Positions 34,857-42,934 of a stretch of DNA of 64,000 nt are shown one piece after another; position 1 is the first letter of the stretch; each line of letters begins with the position of its first letter. The notes beneath the pieces are model-generated. The model was given only the letters and a program-made list of their open reading frames with translations, searched no databases and was not told where the DNA came from. A program made the position numbers and the translations under genes. The stretch comes from Streptomyces nigra (lineage in GTDB: Bacteria > Actinomycetota > Actinomycetes > Streptomycetales > Streptomycetaceae). The stretch covers positions 7,184,501 to 7,248,500 of the forward strand of contig NZ_CP029043.1 in NCBI RefSeq assembly GCF_003074055.1, given 5' to 3'.

Positions 34857-36059
34857 ATGACGCACCGCACCACCCCCTTCCCCGACGGCTTCCTGTGGGG
34901 GGCCTCCACCGCCGGACACCAGATCGAGGGGAACAACGTCAACAGCGACTGGTGGCGCAAGGAGCACGACCCCGCCGCCGGGATCGAGGAGCCCAGCCTC
35001 GACGCCTGCGACAGCTACCACCGCTGGGACGAGGACATGGACCTCCTCGCCGAGCTCGGCTTCACCGACTACCGCTTCGGCGTCGAGTGGTCCCGGATCG
35101 AGCCGGTCCAGGGCACCTTCTCCCACGCCGAGATCGCGCACTACCGCCGGATGGTCGAGGGCGCGATCGCCCGCGGTCTGCGCCCCATGGTGACCCTGCA
35201 CCACTTCACCGTCCCGCAGTGGTTCGAGGACCGCGGCGGCTGGACCGCGGACGGAGCCGCCGACCTTTTCGCCCGCTACGTCGAGCACTGCGCGCCGATC
35301 ATCGCCGACGGGGTGCCGTACGTCTGCACCATCAACGAGCCCAACATGATCGCCGTGATGGCCGGTCTGAAGAAGGCCGGCGACCAGGGCTTCCCGCCCG
35401 CCGGGCTGCCCACTCCGGACGAGGAGACCACCCACGCGATCATCGCCGCGCACCACGCGGCCGTGAAGACGCTCCGCGACCGGCACCCCGACATCAAGGT
35501 CGGCTGGACCATTGCGAACCAGGTGTACCAGGCCCTCCCCGGCGCCGAGCGGATCACCGCCGACTACCGGCACCCGCGCGAGGACGTCTTCATCGAGGCC
35601 GCCCGCGGCGACGACTGGATCGGCGTGCAGTCCTACACCCGGACCAAGATCGGCGCCGACGGCCCGATCCCCGCACCCGAGGACGCCGAGCGCACCCTCA
35701 CCCAGTGGGAGTACTACCCGACGGCCGTCGGCCACGCCCTGCGGCACACCGCCGCCGTCCTGGGCGACGACACCCCGCTGATCGTCACCGAGAACGGCAT
35801 CGCCACCGCCGACGACAGCCGCCGGATCGACTACTACACCGGCGCCCTCGACGCCGTCGCCGGCTGCCTCGACGACGGGCTCAACGTCCGCGGCTATCTG
35901 GCGTGGAGCGCGCTCGACAACTACGAGTGGGGTTCCTACCGGCCCACCTTCGGCCTCATCGCGGTCGACCCCGTCACCTTCGCCCGTACGGCCAAGCCGT
36001 CCGCGGTCTGGCTGGGCGGCCTCGCCCGCGACCGCGCCCTGCCCCGCATCGGCGACTGA
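34857..36059 (+). CDS. Glycoside hydrolase family 1 beta-glucosidase-like enzyme
   Basis: 400 residues, somewhat shorter than the usual 440-480 of GH1. The barrel opens with GFLWGASTAGHQIEGNNVNS. The acid/base glutamate is in TINEPN near residue 160 and the nucleophile in VTENGIATADD near 310. The aglycone-side NYEWGSYRPTFGLIAVD is present. There is no signal peptide, so it hydrolyses imported oligosaccharides in the cytosol. Shortening lies mainly in the loops around residues 205-300. It follows permease 2 after 144 bp and probably belongs to the same transcript. Confidence 0.92.
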   Translation: MTHRTTPFPDGFLWGASTAGHQIEGNNVNSDWWRKEHDPAAGIEEPSLDACDSYHRWDEDMDLLAELGFTDYRFGVEWSRIEPVQGTFSHAEIAHYRRMVEGAIARGLRPMVTLHHFTVPQWFEDRGGWTADGAADLFARYVEHCAPIIADGVPYVCTINEPNMIAVMAGLKKAGDQGFPPAGLPTPDEETTHAIIAAHHAAVKTLRDRHPDIKVGWTIANQVYQALPGAERITADYRHPREDVFIEAARGDDWIGVQSYTRTKIGADGPIPAPEDAERTLTQWEYYPTAVGHALRHTAAVLGDDTPLIVTENGIATADDSRRIDYYTGALDAVAGCLDDGLNVRGYLAWSALDNYEWGSYRPTFGLIAVDPVTFARTAKPSAVWLGGLARDRALPRIGD

Positions 36060-36120
36060 CCGCCGGCCCGGACGGGGTCGCCTCCCGCACGCCCCCGTCC
36101 CACGGCCGCCCCTGACAGGC

Positions 36121-36156
36121 GCGGGCCGGCCGGCCCCTGACACCGGCCGGCCCCGC
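36121..36156. terminator. Hairpin between the GH1 and exported hydrolase genes
   Basis: GGGCCGGCCGG (36123-36133) pairs exactly with CCGGCCGGCCC (36143-36153) around a 9-base loop. It lies 60 bp after the GH1 stop. It may attenuate rather than end transcription, since the next gene is on the same strand and functionally related. Confidence 0.55.
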
Positions 36157-36216
36157 CTCGACCTCGCACTTCCCGGCACCACACCGTCCGTCCCCTCACC
36201 CCAGGGAGCCAGACCG

Positions 36217-37623
36217 ATGAACCGCCGACGCTTCATCACCGCCGCCGCCGGCACCGCCGCGGCCCTCACCTGCGCCACGCCGCTCACCGCCCACGCGGCT
36301 CCCTCCGGCGAACGCCGCCTGCTCATGGAGTGGTTCGCCGCGACCTACCGCTCCATGGAGGCCATGACGACCGAACTCGGCCTGGCCACCGACAAGATCG
36401 ACGTCAGCGGCAGCGGCACCCCCGTACCCTCCGCACAGACCTCGCCGACCAACATCGGCTGCGGCCTGTGGTCCACGGTCGCCGCCGCCGGACTCGGGCT
36501 CATCTCCGAGAGCACCATGCACCGCCGCCTGGAGCGAGCCCTGAGCGCCGTCGAACGGCTCGAGCGCGCCCACGGGTTCTGGTTCAACTGGTACGACGCC
36601 CACGACGGCTCCCTGCTGACCGCCTGGCCCGAGACCGGCGACCCCGTCCGGCCCTTCCTCTCCACCGTCGACAACGCCTGGCTGGTGACCGGTCTGCGCA
36701 TCGCCGCCGACGCCGACCCCGCCCTGCGCCCGCGCGTCGCCGCACTCCTCGCCGACGCCGACTGGTCGTACTACTACACGCCCTACGACCCGGCGGACCC
36801 GGTCGCCGGACCGGGCCAGCTGCGCGGCGGCTACTGGCCCGACAGACCCGGCAAGGGAGAGCCCACCGGCCACCACTACGGGGCGCTCAACACCGAGCCC
36901 CGCATGGCCAGTTACCTCGGCATCGCGGACGGCTCGGTGCCCTCCGACCACTACTGGCACCTGTTCCGCACGCTGCTGCCGGGGGCGGGCCAGGAACAGG
37001 AGCCGAGCGGCGCGTACACCGAGATCGACGGCGTCCGTGTGTGGCAGGGGCACTACACCTACCGGGGTCTCGACGTCGTCCCCACCTGGGGCGGCTCGAT
37101 GTTCGAGGCCCTGATGGTCCCGCTCTTCGTCCCCGAGTCCGAGTGGTCGCCACGCTCCTGGGGCCTCACCCACCAGCGGTACGTCCGCGCCCAGATCGAA
37201 CACGGCCTGGCCGAAGAGGGCTACGGCTACTGGGGCTTCTCCCCGGCCTCCGTCCCCGAGGGCGGCTACAGCGAGTACGGCGTCGACGCCCTCGGCATGC
37301 AGGAGGAGGGCTACCGGTCGCTCGGCGTCGTCACCCCGCACGCCAACTTCCTCGCCCTCGCGCAGGCGCCCACCGAGGCCGTCGCCAACCTGCGCGGCCT
37401 GGACCGGGCCTTCGGCGCCTACGACGACCGGTACGGCTTCCGCGACTCGGTCGACGTCACCACCGGACGGGTCAGCGACTTCGTCCTCGCCCTCGACCAG
37501 GGCATGGTCATCGCCGCGCTCGCCCAGCGACTGCGCCCCGGCCTGCTCCAGGCCCCGTTCCGCACGGGCGGGTTCGCGAGCCGCGTGCGGCCTCTGCTGC
37601 GCAAGGAGCGGTTCTCCATCTGA
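36217..37623 (+). CDS. Tat-exported glucoamylase-like hydrolase (GH144/PF10091 type)
   Basis: 468 residues with a twin-arginine signal (NRRRFITAAAGTAAAL, cut near AHA). The mature protein has the (alpha/alpha)6 pattern of the glycoamylase-like domain found in cyclic beta-1,2-glucan synthases and GH144 endo-beta-1,2-glucanases: TSPTNIGCGLWSTVAAAGLG, GFWFNWYDAHDG, LSTVDNAWLVTGLRIAAD, then GYWGFSPASVPEGGYSEYGV. It would cut a beta-glucan outside the cell and supply the importer. Assignment to beta-1,2-glucan is inference from domain similarity and from the GH1 partner. Confidence 0.8.
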   Translation: MNRRRFITAAAGTAAALTCATPLTAHAAPSGERRLLMEWFAATYRSMEAMTTELGLATDKIDVSGSGTPVPSAQTSPTNIGCGLWSTVAAAGLGLISESTMHRRLERALSAVERLERAHGFWFNWYDAHDGSLLTAWPETGDPVRPFLSTVDNAWLVTGLRIAADADPALRPRVAALLADADWSYYYTPYDPADPVAGPGQLRGGYWPDRPGKGEPTGHHYGALNTEPRMASYLGIADGSVPSDHYWHLFRTLLPGAGQEQEPSGAYTEIDGVRVWQGHYTYRGLDVVPTWGGSMFEALMVPLFVPESEWSPRSWGLTHQRYVRAQIEHGLAEEGYGYWGFSPASVPEGGYSEYGVDALGMQEEGYRSLGVVTPHANFLALAQAPTEAVANLRGLDRAFGAYDDRYGFRDSVDVTTGRVSDFVLALDQGMVIAALAQRLRPGLLQAPFRTGGFASRVRPLLRKERFSI

Positions 37624-37629
37624 GCGGAC

Positions 37630-37666
37630 GCGGCGCGGCCGTCGCCGGACCCGACGGCCGCGCCGC
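37630..37666 (+). terminator. Strong terminator after the sugar locus
   Basis: GCGGCGCGGCCGTC (37630-37643) and GACGGCCGCGCCGC (37653-37666) form a perfect 14-bp stem with a 9-base loop, 7 bp after the stop of the exported hydrolase gene. This marks the end of the operon. Confidence 0.85.
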
Positions 37667-37708
37667 TTCCGTATGATCGCCCCGGCACCCGATCGGAAGG
37701 AACGGCTC

Positions 37709-38101
37709 GTGGGCGACCAGGGTGGATCGACCGGCCCGGAGGAGGAGCCGCTCGCGCGGCTGCTGTGCGACGTCACGGCGCTCACCGAGGCCCCGGCGCC
37801 GGCCGGGGTCCTGTGGAAACTGAGCGAGCCGGGGCGGCAGCTGGACGCCAACGTCGTGCACCTGCCGCCGGGCCGCCGGGTCGACCCGCACGTCGAACCC
37901 GACCTCGACGTCCTGCTCCTCGTCGTCGCGGGGGAGGGCACCGTCACCGGTTCGGGTGGCGACGAAGACCTCACCACCGGCGGTCTGTTGTGGCTGCCCC
38001 ACGGCAGCCGGCGCGCCCTGGCCGCGGGGGAGCAAGGTCTGTCGTATGTGACGGTGCACCGCAGGCGCCCCGGCATGACCATCCGCTCCCGCGCGACCTG
38101 A
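37709..38101 (+). CDS. Cupin domain protein
   Basis: 130 residues with one cupin barrel (VVHLPPGRRVDPHVEPDLDV, then GEGTVTGSGGDEDLTTGGLL, WLPHGSRRALAA). The first motif keeps one histidine and a glutamate (PHVEPDLD) and the second motif one histidine, so metal binding is possible. GTG 37709 is chosen for GGAAGGAA just upstream. Small cupins of this type act as isomerases, sensors or sugar-binding proteins; no assignment is possible. It converges on the zinc dehydrogenase gene. Confidence 0.8.
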   Translation: MGDQGGSTGPEEEPLARLLCDVTALTEAPAPAGVLWKLSEPGRQLDANVVHLPPGRRVDPHVEPDLDVLLLVVAGEGTVTGSGGDEDLTTGGLLWLPHGSRRALAAGEQGLSYVTVHRRRPGMTIRSRAT

Positions 38102-38111
38102 ACCGGCCCGG

Positions 38112-39164
38112 TCAGCCCGTCGGGTCCAGGAGGATCTTGCGGACCCCGTCCGACCGGTCGGCGAACAGGGCGTACGCCGCCGCGCCCTCCGACAGCGGGA
38201 AGCGGTGCGAGACCACGGCCTCGGGGGTGATCCGGCCGCTCTGCGCGAGGGCGATCAGGGGCGGCAGCTCGTAGTGGATCGAGCAGAGCCCGATGTGGAA
38301 CTCGAGCTCCTTGATCTGCGCCAGCCCCATGTGGAAGGGAAACGCCTTGCTGTGGCTGACCCCGATCACGCTGACCCGGCCCGCCGGCCGCACCGCCTTG
38401 AGGGCCAGTTCGATGGTGGCGTCCGAGCCCACGGCCTCCACCACGACGTCCGGTCCCCGGCCGTCGGTCAGCTCACGGACGGCGGCCTTCTGGTCGTCAC
38501 CCTCCACCGGCTCGACGCCGAAGGAGGCGGCGAACGCGCGGCGCTCCGGCACCAGATCGGCGCCGAGCACCCGTGCGGCCCCCATCGCGAAGGCGGACTG
38601 CGCGGCCATCAGCCCGACCGGGCCCAGACCGACGACCAGGACCGTCTCACCGGGCTGGATACGGGCACGGCGGCAGCCGTACCAGGCGGTGGGGGCGTTG
38701 TCGGTGAGGACGACGGCCGCCTCGTCGGAGATGCCCTCGGGCAGCCGCACCAGGTTGATGTCGGCGTGCGGAACCCGCAGGAACTGGGCCTGACTGCCCG
38801 GGAGTCGCGGGCTCACGCCGTAGCAGAGATCCAGGCTCGACGTCGCGCGCTCGCAGCGGGCCGTGAAACCGGCCGCGCAGGTCCGGCAGCGGGTGCAGCC
38901 GACCGAGGCGGGCACCAGCACCCGGTCGCCGGGCCGGAAGCCGGTGACCTCGCCCCCGGTGTCGGCGACCACGCCCACGCACTCGTGGCCCGGTGTGTAG
39001 CCGAGCTCGGGACTGAACGGATGGCCGGTGTAGATGTGCAGGTCGCTGCCGCAGATACCGGCCGTGGTCACCTCGACGACCGCGTCCGTGGGGCTGGTGA
39101 CGGCCGGGTCCGGGACATCGCCGTACCGCATGTCGTGCCGGCCGTGGAAGGTCAGTGCCTTCAT
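38112..39164 (-). CDS. Zinc-dependent alcohol dehydrogenase (MDR family)
   Basis: 350 residues. Zinc-site features: TAGICGSDLHIYTGH with the catalytic cysteine near residue 38, GHECVGVV, and a structural-zinc lobe with cysteines in GCTRCRTCAAGFTARCERA. The NAD-binding motif is VLVVGLGPVGLMAA near residue 175. It oxidises an alcohol or polyol, or reduces an aldehyde; the substrate is unknown. An MDR oxidoreductase gene lies upstream on the same strand, 25 bp away, so the two probably form an operon. Confidence 0.9.
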   Translation of the reverse strand: MKALTFHGRHDMRYGDVPDPAVTSPTDAVVEVTTAGICGSDLHIYTGHPFSPELGYTPGHECVGVVADTGGEVTGFRPGDRVLVPASVGCTRCRTCAAGFTARCERATSSLDLCYGVSPRLPGSQAQFLRVPHADINLVRLPEGISDEAAVVLTDNAPTAWYGCRRARIQPGETVLVVGLGPVGLMAAQSAFAMGAARVLGADLVPERRAFAASFGVEPVEGDDQKAAVRELTDGRGPDVVVEAVGSDATIELALKAVRPAGRVSVIGVSHSKAFPFHMGLAQIKELEFHIGLCSIHYELPPLIALAQSGRITPEAVVSHRFPLSEGAAAYALFADRSDGVRKILLDPTG

Positions 39165-39189
39165 CGCTCTCCCCTCCCGTCCCGCCCGT

Positions 39190-40197
39190 TCAGTCCGCGA
39201 TCTTCAGGACGAGCTTTCCGCGGTTCTCGCCGCGGAACAGGCGCATCAGGGTGTCGGGGAAGGCCGCCACACCGCCGGTCGCGACGTCCTCCAGGGAGGT
39301 GAGCCGCCCCTCGGTCCGCCACGCCGCCAGCTGGGCCACGCCCTCCGGGTACCGGTCGGCGTAGTCGAAGACGACCATCCCCGTCATGGTGGCCCGGTTG
39401 ACCAGGAGGGAGAGGTAGTTGGCCGGGCCCTTCGGCTCGGTGCTGTTGTACTGGGAGATGGCGCCGCAGACGACGACGCGGGCGCCGCGCGCCAGCCGGG
39501 GCAGGACGGCGTCCAGGACGTCGCCGCCGACGTTGTCGAAGTAGACGTCGACGCCGTCCGGCGCGTGGGTGCGCAGCGCCTTGCGGATGTCCTCGCCGCG
39601 GTGGTCGATCGCGGCGTCGAACCCGAACTCGTCCACCAGCAGCCGGCACTTCTCCTCGCCGCCCGCGATGCCGACGACCCGGCAGCCGAGGGCCTTGGCG
39701 ACCTGACCGGCGACGCTGCCGACGGCTCCGGCGGCGCCCGAGACGACCACCGTCTGTCCCGGCTCGGGGCGCCCGATGTCCACCAGGCCGAAGTAGGCGG
39801 TCAGCCCGGACATGCCGAGGGCGCCCAGGTACGTCGGCAGCGGGGCGACCGCCGGGTCGACCGTCGTCACGCCGCGCCCGTCGGAGACGCAGAACTCCTG
39901 CACGCCGAACGAGCCCGATACGTGGTCGCCCACGGCGAACCCGGGGTGGCGTGAGGCGATCACACGGCCGATCGCGCCCGCGCGCATGACCTCGCCGATC
40001 TCCACGGGGCGGATGTAGGAGCGGCCCGCGTTCATCCAGCCGCGCATCGCCGGGTCGATCGACAGGTAGAGCACCTGGACCAGGAACTCGCCGTCGCCGG
40101 GCTCGCCGACCGGCTCCTCCGTGTGCTCCCAGTCGGTGGGTCGCGGCTCGCCCACGGGACGCGCGGCCAGACGTACCTGGTGATTGGTTCCGGACAT
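39190..40197 (-). CDS. NADP-dependent oxidoreductase (MDR, leukotriene B4 dehydrogenase-like)
   Basis: 335 residues of the zinc-free MDR type: QVLYLSIDPAMRGWMNAGRS near the N-terminus, the cofactor loop TVVVSGAAGAVGSVAGQVAK near residue 150, and KCRLLVDEFGFDAAIDHRGE. Members reduce activated double bonds (enones, prostaglandin-like compounds) or quinones with NADPH. ATG 40197 begins the characteristic SGTNHQVRLAARPVGEP. It is the first gene of the pair with the zinc dehydrogenase. It diverges from the MFS-TetR operon across 270 bp, so it may be co-regulated by the twin operator between them. Confidence 0.88.
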   Translation of the reverse strand: MSGTNHQVRLAARPVGEPRPTDWEHTEEPVGEPGDGEFLVQVLYLSIDPAMRGWMNAGRSYIRPVEIGEVMRAGAIGRVIASRHPGFAVGDHVSGSFGVQEFCVSDGRGVTTVDPAVAPLPTYLGALGMSGLTAYFGLVDIGRPEPGQTVVVSGAAGAVGSVAGQVAKALGCRVVGIAGGEEKCRLLVDEFGFDAAIDHRGEDIRKALRTHAPDGVDVYFDNVGGDVLDAVLPRLARGARVVVCGAISQYNSTEPKGPANYLSLLVNRATMTGMVVFDYADRYPEGVAQLAAWRTEGRLTSLEDVATGGVAAFPDTLMRLFRGENRGKLVLKIAD

Positions 40198-40376
40198 GTG
40201 CGGAGGCTCCCTGGAGGTCGGCGAAGCGGTGCCACCGGTGGACGGGGGCGCCCTCACGGGTGTACCTACCGTCCAGTCGGTATGGCCGGTGAGCGTACGG
40301 GTGCGGGGCGCCCTGAGCAAGGGAGGGTGGAGGTCGGCCTGCCGTTGATCGCTGGGCAGGAAACCTCACGAGCTTG

Positions 40377-40418
40377 GGTGAATGGCTATTCACCGGTTAA
40401 GGTGAATAGCCATTCACC
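40377..40418. promoter_or_regulatory. Twin TetR operator
   Basis: GGTGAATGGCTATTCACC (40377-40394) and GGTGAATAGCCATTCACC (40401-40418) are exact inverted copies of each other. Each is itself a dyad with 7-bp arms GGTGAAT/ATTCACC. They are separated by GGTTAA, which is a good -10 candidate, so two regulator dimers would flank the promoter core. The site lies 50 bp upstream of the MFS gene. Confidence 0.85.
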
Positions 40419-40467
40419 TCATCAGCCCACCGCCCCACCAGGCGCTCCCCGCTGGAGTGACGTGCCG

Positions 40468-41958
40468 ATGGACCGATCCGCCGACATAGCCGAGCCGCTC
40501 ACCAAGGGCGGCCTCGAGGGGCGGCTCACCGTGCCGGTGCTCGCCTACGGCGGCATCCTCATGGCCCTCATGCAGACGGTGGTCGTGCCCCTGCTGCCCG
40601 ACCTGCCCGCGCTGACCGGCGCCTCGCCGGGCGCGGTCTCCTGGATGGTCACCGCGACCCTGCTGTCCGGGGCAGTACTGACCCCCGTGCTGGGCCGGGC
40701 CGGCGACATGTACGGCAAGCGGCGGGTCCTCATGGCGGCGCTCACCCTGATGACCGCGGGCTCGGTCCTGTGCGCCCTGTCCTCCGACATCCGGGTCCTG
40801 ATCGCCGCCCGCACCCTGTCCGGGGCTGCCGCCGCGGTCGTTCCGCTCTCCATCAGCATCCTGCGCGACGAACTGCCGCCCGCACGCCGCGGGTCGGCCG
40901 TCGCGCTCATGAGTTCCACGGTGGGTATCGGCGCCGCGCTGGGCCTTCCGCTGGCCGCCCTGATCGTGCAGTACGCGGACTGGCACACGATGTTCTGGGT
41001 GACGAGCGCCCTCGGTGCCGCCGGGGTCATGCTGGTCTTCTGGGCCGTACGGGAGTCCCCGGTCCGGCAGCCGGGCCGCTTCGACGTCACGGGCGCGCTG
41101 GGCCTCGCCGTCGGACTGGTGTGCCTGCTCCTCGGCGTCTCGCAGGGCGGTCAGTGGGGCTGGGGGAGCGCCCGGGTCGTCGGCCTGTTCGCCGGGGCCG
41201 TCGTGGTGCTCGGCCTGTGGTGCGCGCAGCAACTGCGCTCCCGGGAGCCGCTGGTGGATCTGCGGCTGGTGGCCCGGCCGAGGGTCGGCCTGTCGCATGT
41301 GGCAGCGCTGCTCGCCGGGTTCGCGTTCTACGCCAACACCCTCGTGACGGCCCAGTTGGTGCAGGCCCCCGCGGCCACCGGGTACGGGCTGGGGCTGTCC
41401 ATCGTCGCCACCGGCCTCTGCCTGCTGCCCGGCGGTGTCGTCATGCTGCTGCTGTCGCCCGTCTCCGCCCGGATCTCCGCCACGCGCGGCCCCCGCGTCA
41501 CCCTCGCCCTCGGCGCCCTGGTCATCGCGGCCGGGTACGCCCTCCGCATCGCCGACAGCCGGGACCTGTGGATGATCATCACCGGGGCCACCGTCGTCGC
41601 CGTCGGCACCACGCTCGCGTACTCGGCGCTCCCCACCCTCATCCTGCGGGCCGTCCCGGCCGAGCAGACGGCCTCCGCCAACGGCGTCAACGTCCTGATG
41701 CGCACGATCGGCCAGGCCGGTTCGAGCGCCGCCGTGGCCGCGATCCTCGTGCACCACACCAGTCCCGTCGCGGGGGTGCCGGTGCCGACGCTGCACGGGT
41801 ATCTCCTGGCGTTCGTCATGGCGGGCGCCGTCGCCGTGGTGGCCGCCGTAGCCGCCTGGTGCATTCCCGCGGAACCGGCCGGCGGCACCGGCGATGTCGT
41901 GCGCGGCACCGAGAACGGCCCCCGGGGCGCGTGGGACGAGGCGCTGGAGGGAGCATGA
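40468..41958 (+). CDS. MFS exporter (DHA2, 14-helix type)
   Basis: 496 residues of the drug:H+ antiporter family. The first helix is VLAYGGILMALMQTVVVPLL; the loop motif A is GRAGDMYGKRRVLMAALTLM, and motif C-like glycines are in GIGAALGLPLAALI. Fourteen hydrophobic segments are expected from the length. ATG 40468 follows GGAG. The stop overlaps the TetR gene by ATGA, so transporter and repressor are co-translated. It likely exports a toxic compound that is the TetR ligand. Confidence 0.92.
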   Translation: MDRSADIAEPLTKGGLEGRLTVPVLAYGGILMALMQTVVVPLLPDLPALTGASPGAVSWMVTATLLSGAVLTPVLGRAGDMYGKRRVLMAALTLMTAGSVLCALSSDIRVLIAARTLSGAAAAVVPLSISILRDELPPARRGSAVALMSSTVGIGAALGLPLAALIVQYADWHTMFWVTSALGAAGVMLVFWAVRESPVRQPGRFDVTGALGLAVGLVCLLLGVSQGGQWGWGSARVVGLFAGAVVVLGLWCAQQLRSREPLVDLRLVARPRVGLSHVAALLAGFAFYANTLVTAQLVQAPAATGYGLGLSIVATGLCLLPGGVVMLLLSPVSARISATRGPRVTLALGALVIAAGYALRIADSRDLWMIITGATVVAVGTTLAYSALPTLILRAVPAEQTASANGVNVLMRTIGQAGSSAAVAAILVHHTSPVAGVPVPTLHGYLLAFVMAGAVAVVAAVAAWCIPAEPAGGTGDVVRGTENGPRGAWDEALEGA

Positions 41959-42539
41959 GTGCCGTGAGCACTCCACCCGTCACGCCCACACCGGCCCGCA
42001 GGGACGCCGCCGCCACCAAGGCGGCCATCCTCCGGGCCGCCCGGTATCTGCTGGCCCGGCACGCGCACGCCGACATCACCCTCAAGTCCGTCGCCGACCG
42101 CGCCGGCGTCAGCCCGCCGCTGATCCTCAAGTACTTCGGCAACAAGGACACCCTGTTCGCCCGGGTCATGTCCTTCGAGGCCGACGCCGACGCCCTGCTG
42201 GCCGCGCCGCTGGAGGGGCTCGGCGCCCATATGGTCCGGCATGTGCTGGTCAGCCAGTCCGAGCAGGGCGCCGACCCGCTGCTGCGGATCGTGTTCGCGC
42301 CGCTGCACGGCGAGCAGGGCGACATCCTGCGCGCCAACTTCCGCCGCCAGGTGACCGAGCGCATCACCGCGCGCCTCGACGGCCCCGACGCGGGCCTGCG
42401 CGCCGAACTGGCCGTCGCCACCCTTCTCGGCCTCGGCGTCATGTACGGCATCGCACGGGGCACGGAAGTGCGCGCTACGGCGGTGGACGAACTGGTCGAG
42501 CGGTACGCACCGGCTGTGCAGGCGTATCTGACGCGTTGA
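41955..42539 (+). CDS. TetR family transcriptional regulator
   Basis: 194 residues. The helix-turn-helix is at residues about 20-65 (AAILRAARYLLARHAHADIT, SVADRAGVSPPLILKYFGNK). The C-terminal ligand domain resembles the TetR_C_18-like group (GLGAHMVRHVLVSQSEQG, LATLLGLGVMYG-type helix). Coupled to the MFS gene, it presumably represses the operon by binding the twin operator upstream, and is itself encoded in the transcript it controls. Confidence 0.9.
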   Translation: MSAVSTPPVTPTPARRDAAATKAAILRAARYLLARHAHADITLKSVADRAGVSPPLILKYFGNKDTLFARVMSFEADADALLAAPLEGLGAHMVRHVLVSQSEQGADPLLRIVFAPLHGEQGDILRANFRRQVTERITARLDGPDAGLRAELAVATLLGLGVMYGIARGTEVRATAVDELVERYAPAVQAYLTR

Positions 42540-42591
42540 AAGTCCATGCGCTGCGCGTGGCATCGTCACGCAAGAAGTTGCGCGTCTTTGC

Positions 42592-42622
42592 GTTCACTTG
42601 CGCTGTCGGTGCGTAAGTGAAC
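42592..42622. promoter_or_regulatory. 31-bp dyad with 12-bp arms
   Basis: GTTCACTTGCGC (42592-42603) and GCGTAAGTGAAC (42611-42622) are inverted copies with one mismatch, separated by TGTCGGT. The geometry (12-bp arms, 7-bp spacer) equals that of the perfect dyad at 31557, though the sequence differs. It lies 52 bp after the TetR stop and lacks a T-run, so an operator is more likely than a terminator. Confidence 0.5.
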
Positions 42623-42844
42623 GGCAGGTCGCCGCGCGGCTCCAGTGCTTCCTGATGTGGCCCAGTGGCCGTCGTGAGCGCGGCCGTTGAGTGCCGAGGC
42701 GGCCCGGCCGGCGCCGCCGTAGGGCCTCCCGCGCCCGCCGCTGAGGGATTTTGGTGAAATTTGTGCTGCCGCGACAGTAGACCGGCCCACAGTGCTCTGC
42801 AATATTTCGATGAATCACTGCAAAATTCTGCCCCCGCGCACTGC

Positions 42845-42874
42845 CTGGCACCACCTGGCACCACCTGGCACCAC
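42845..42874. repeat. Three perfect 10-bp tandem repeats
   Basis: CTGGCACCAC occurs three times in a row at 42845-42854, 42855-42864 and 42865-42874. The spacing of about one helical turn places the copies on one face of the DNA, 60 bp before the glucanase start, either in the promoter or in the mRNA leader. Confidence 0.85.
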
Positions 42875-42934
42875 CTCAGGAACGAGCCGCCCTCGCCGCC
42901 CCGGCGTGCGAGCCTCCCCAGGAAGTGACCCCGC

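Larger units (their letters stand above)
42540..42934. other. Intergenic region between the TetR gene and the GH87 gene
   Basis: 395 bases without a supported gene and more AT-rich than the surroundings. It holds a 31-bp dyad near the left end, two AT-rich near-repeats CTGCAATATT and CTGCAAAATT starting at 42797 and 42818 (21 bp apart, two helical turns), and three tandem 10-bp units at 42845-42874. These are likely control elements of the large secreted glucanase gene. Confidence 0.6.

Noticed and set aside
36196..38082. A 628-codon minus-strand open frame over the exported hydrolase and cupin genes
   Set aside because: Shadow of well-supported plus-strand genes; no family similarity.
42845..42874. 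Tandem repeats considered as a CRISPR array
   Set aside because: Units of 10 bp with no spacers; no cas genes in the window.
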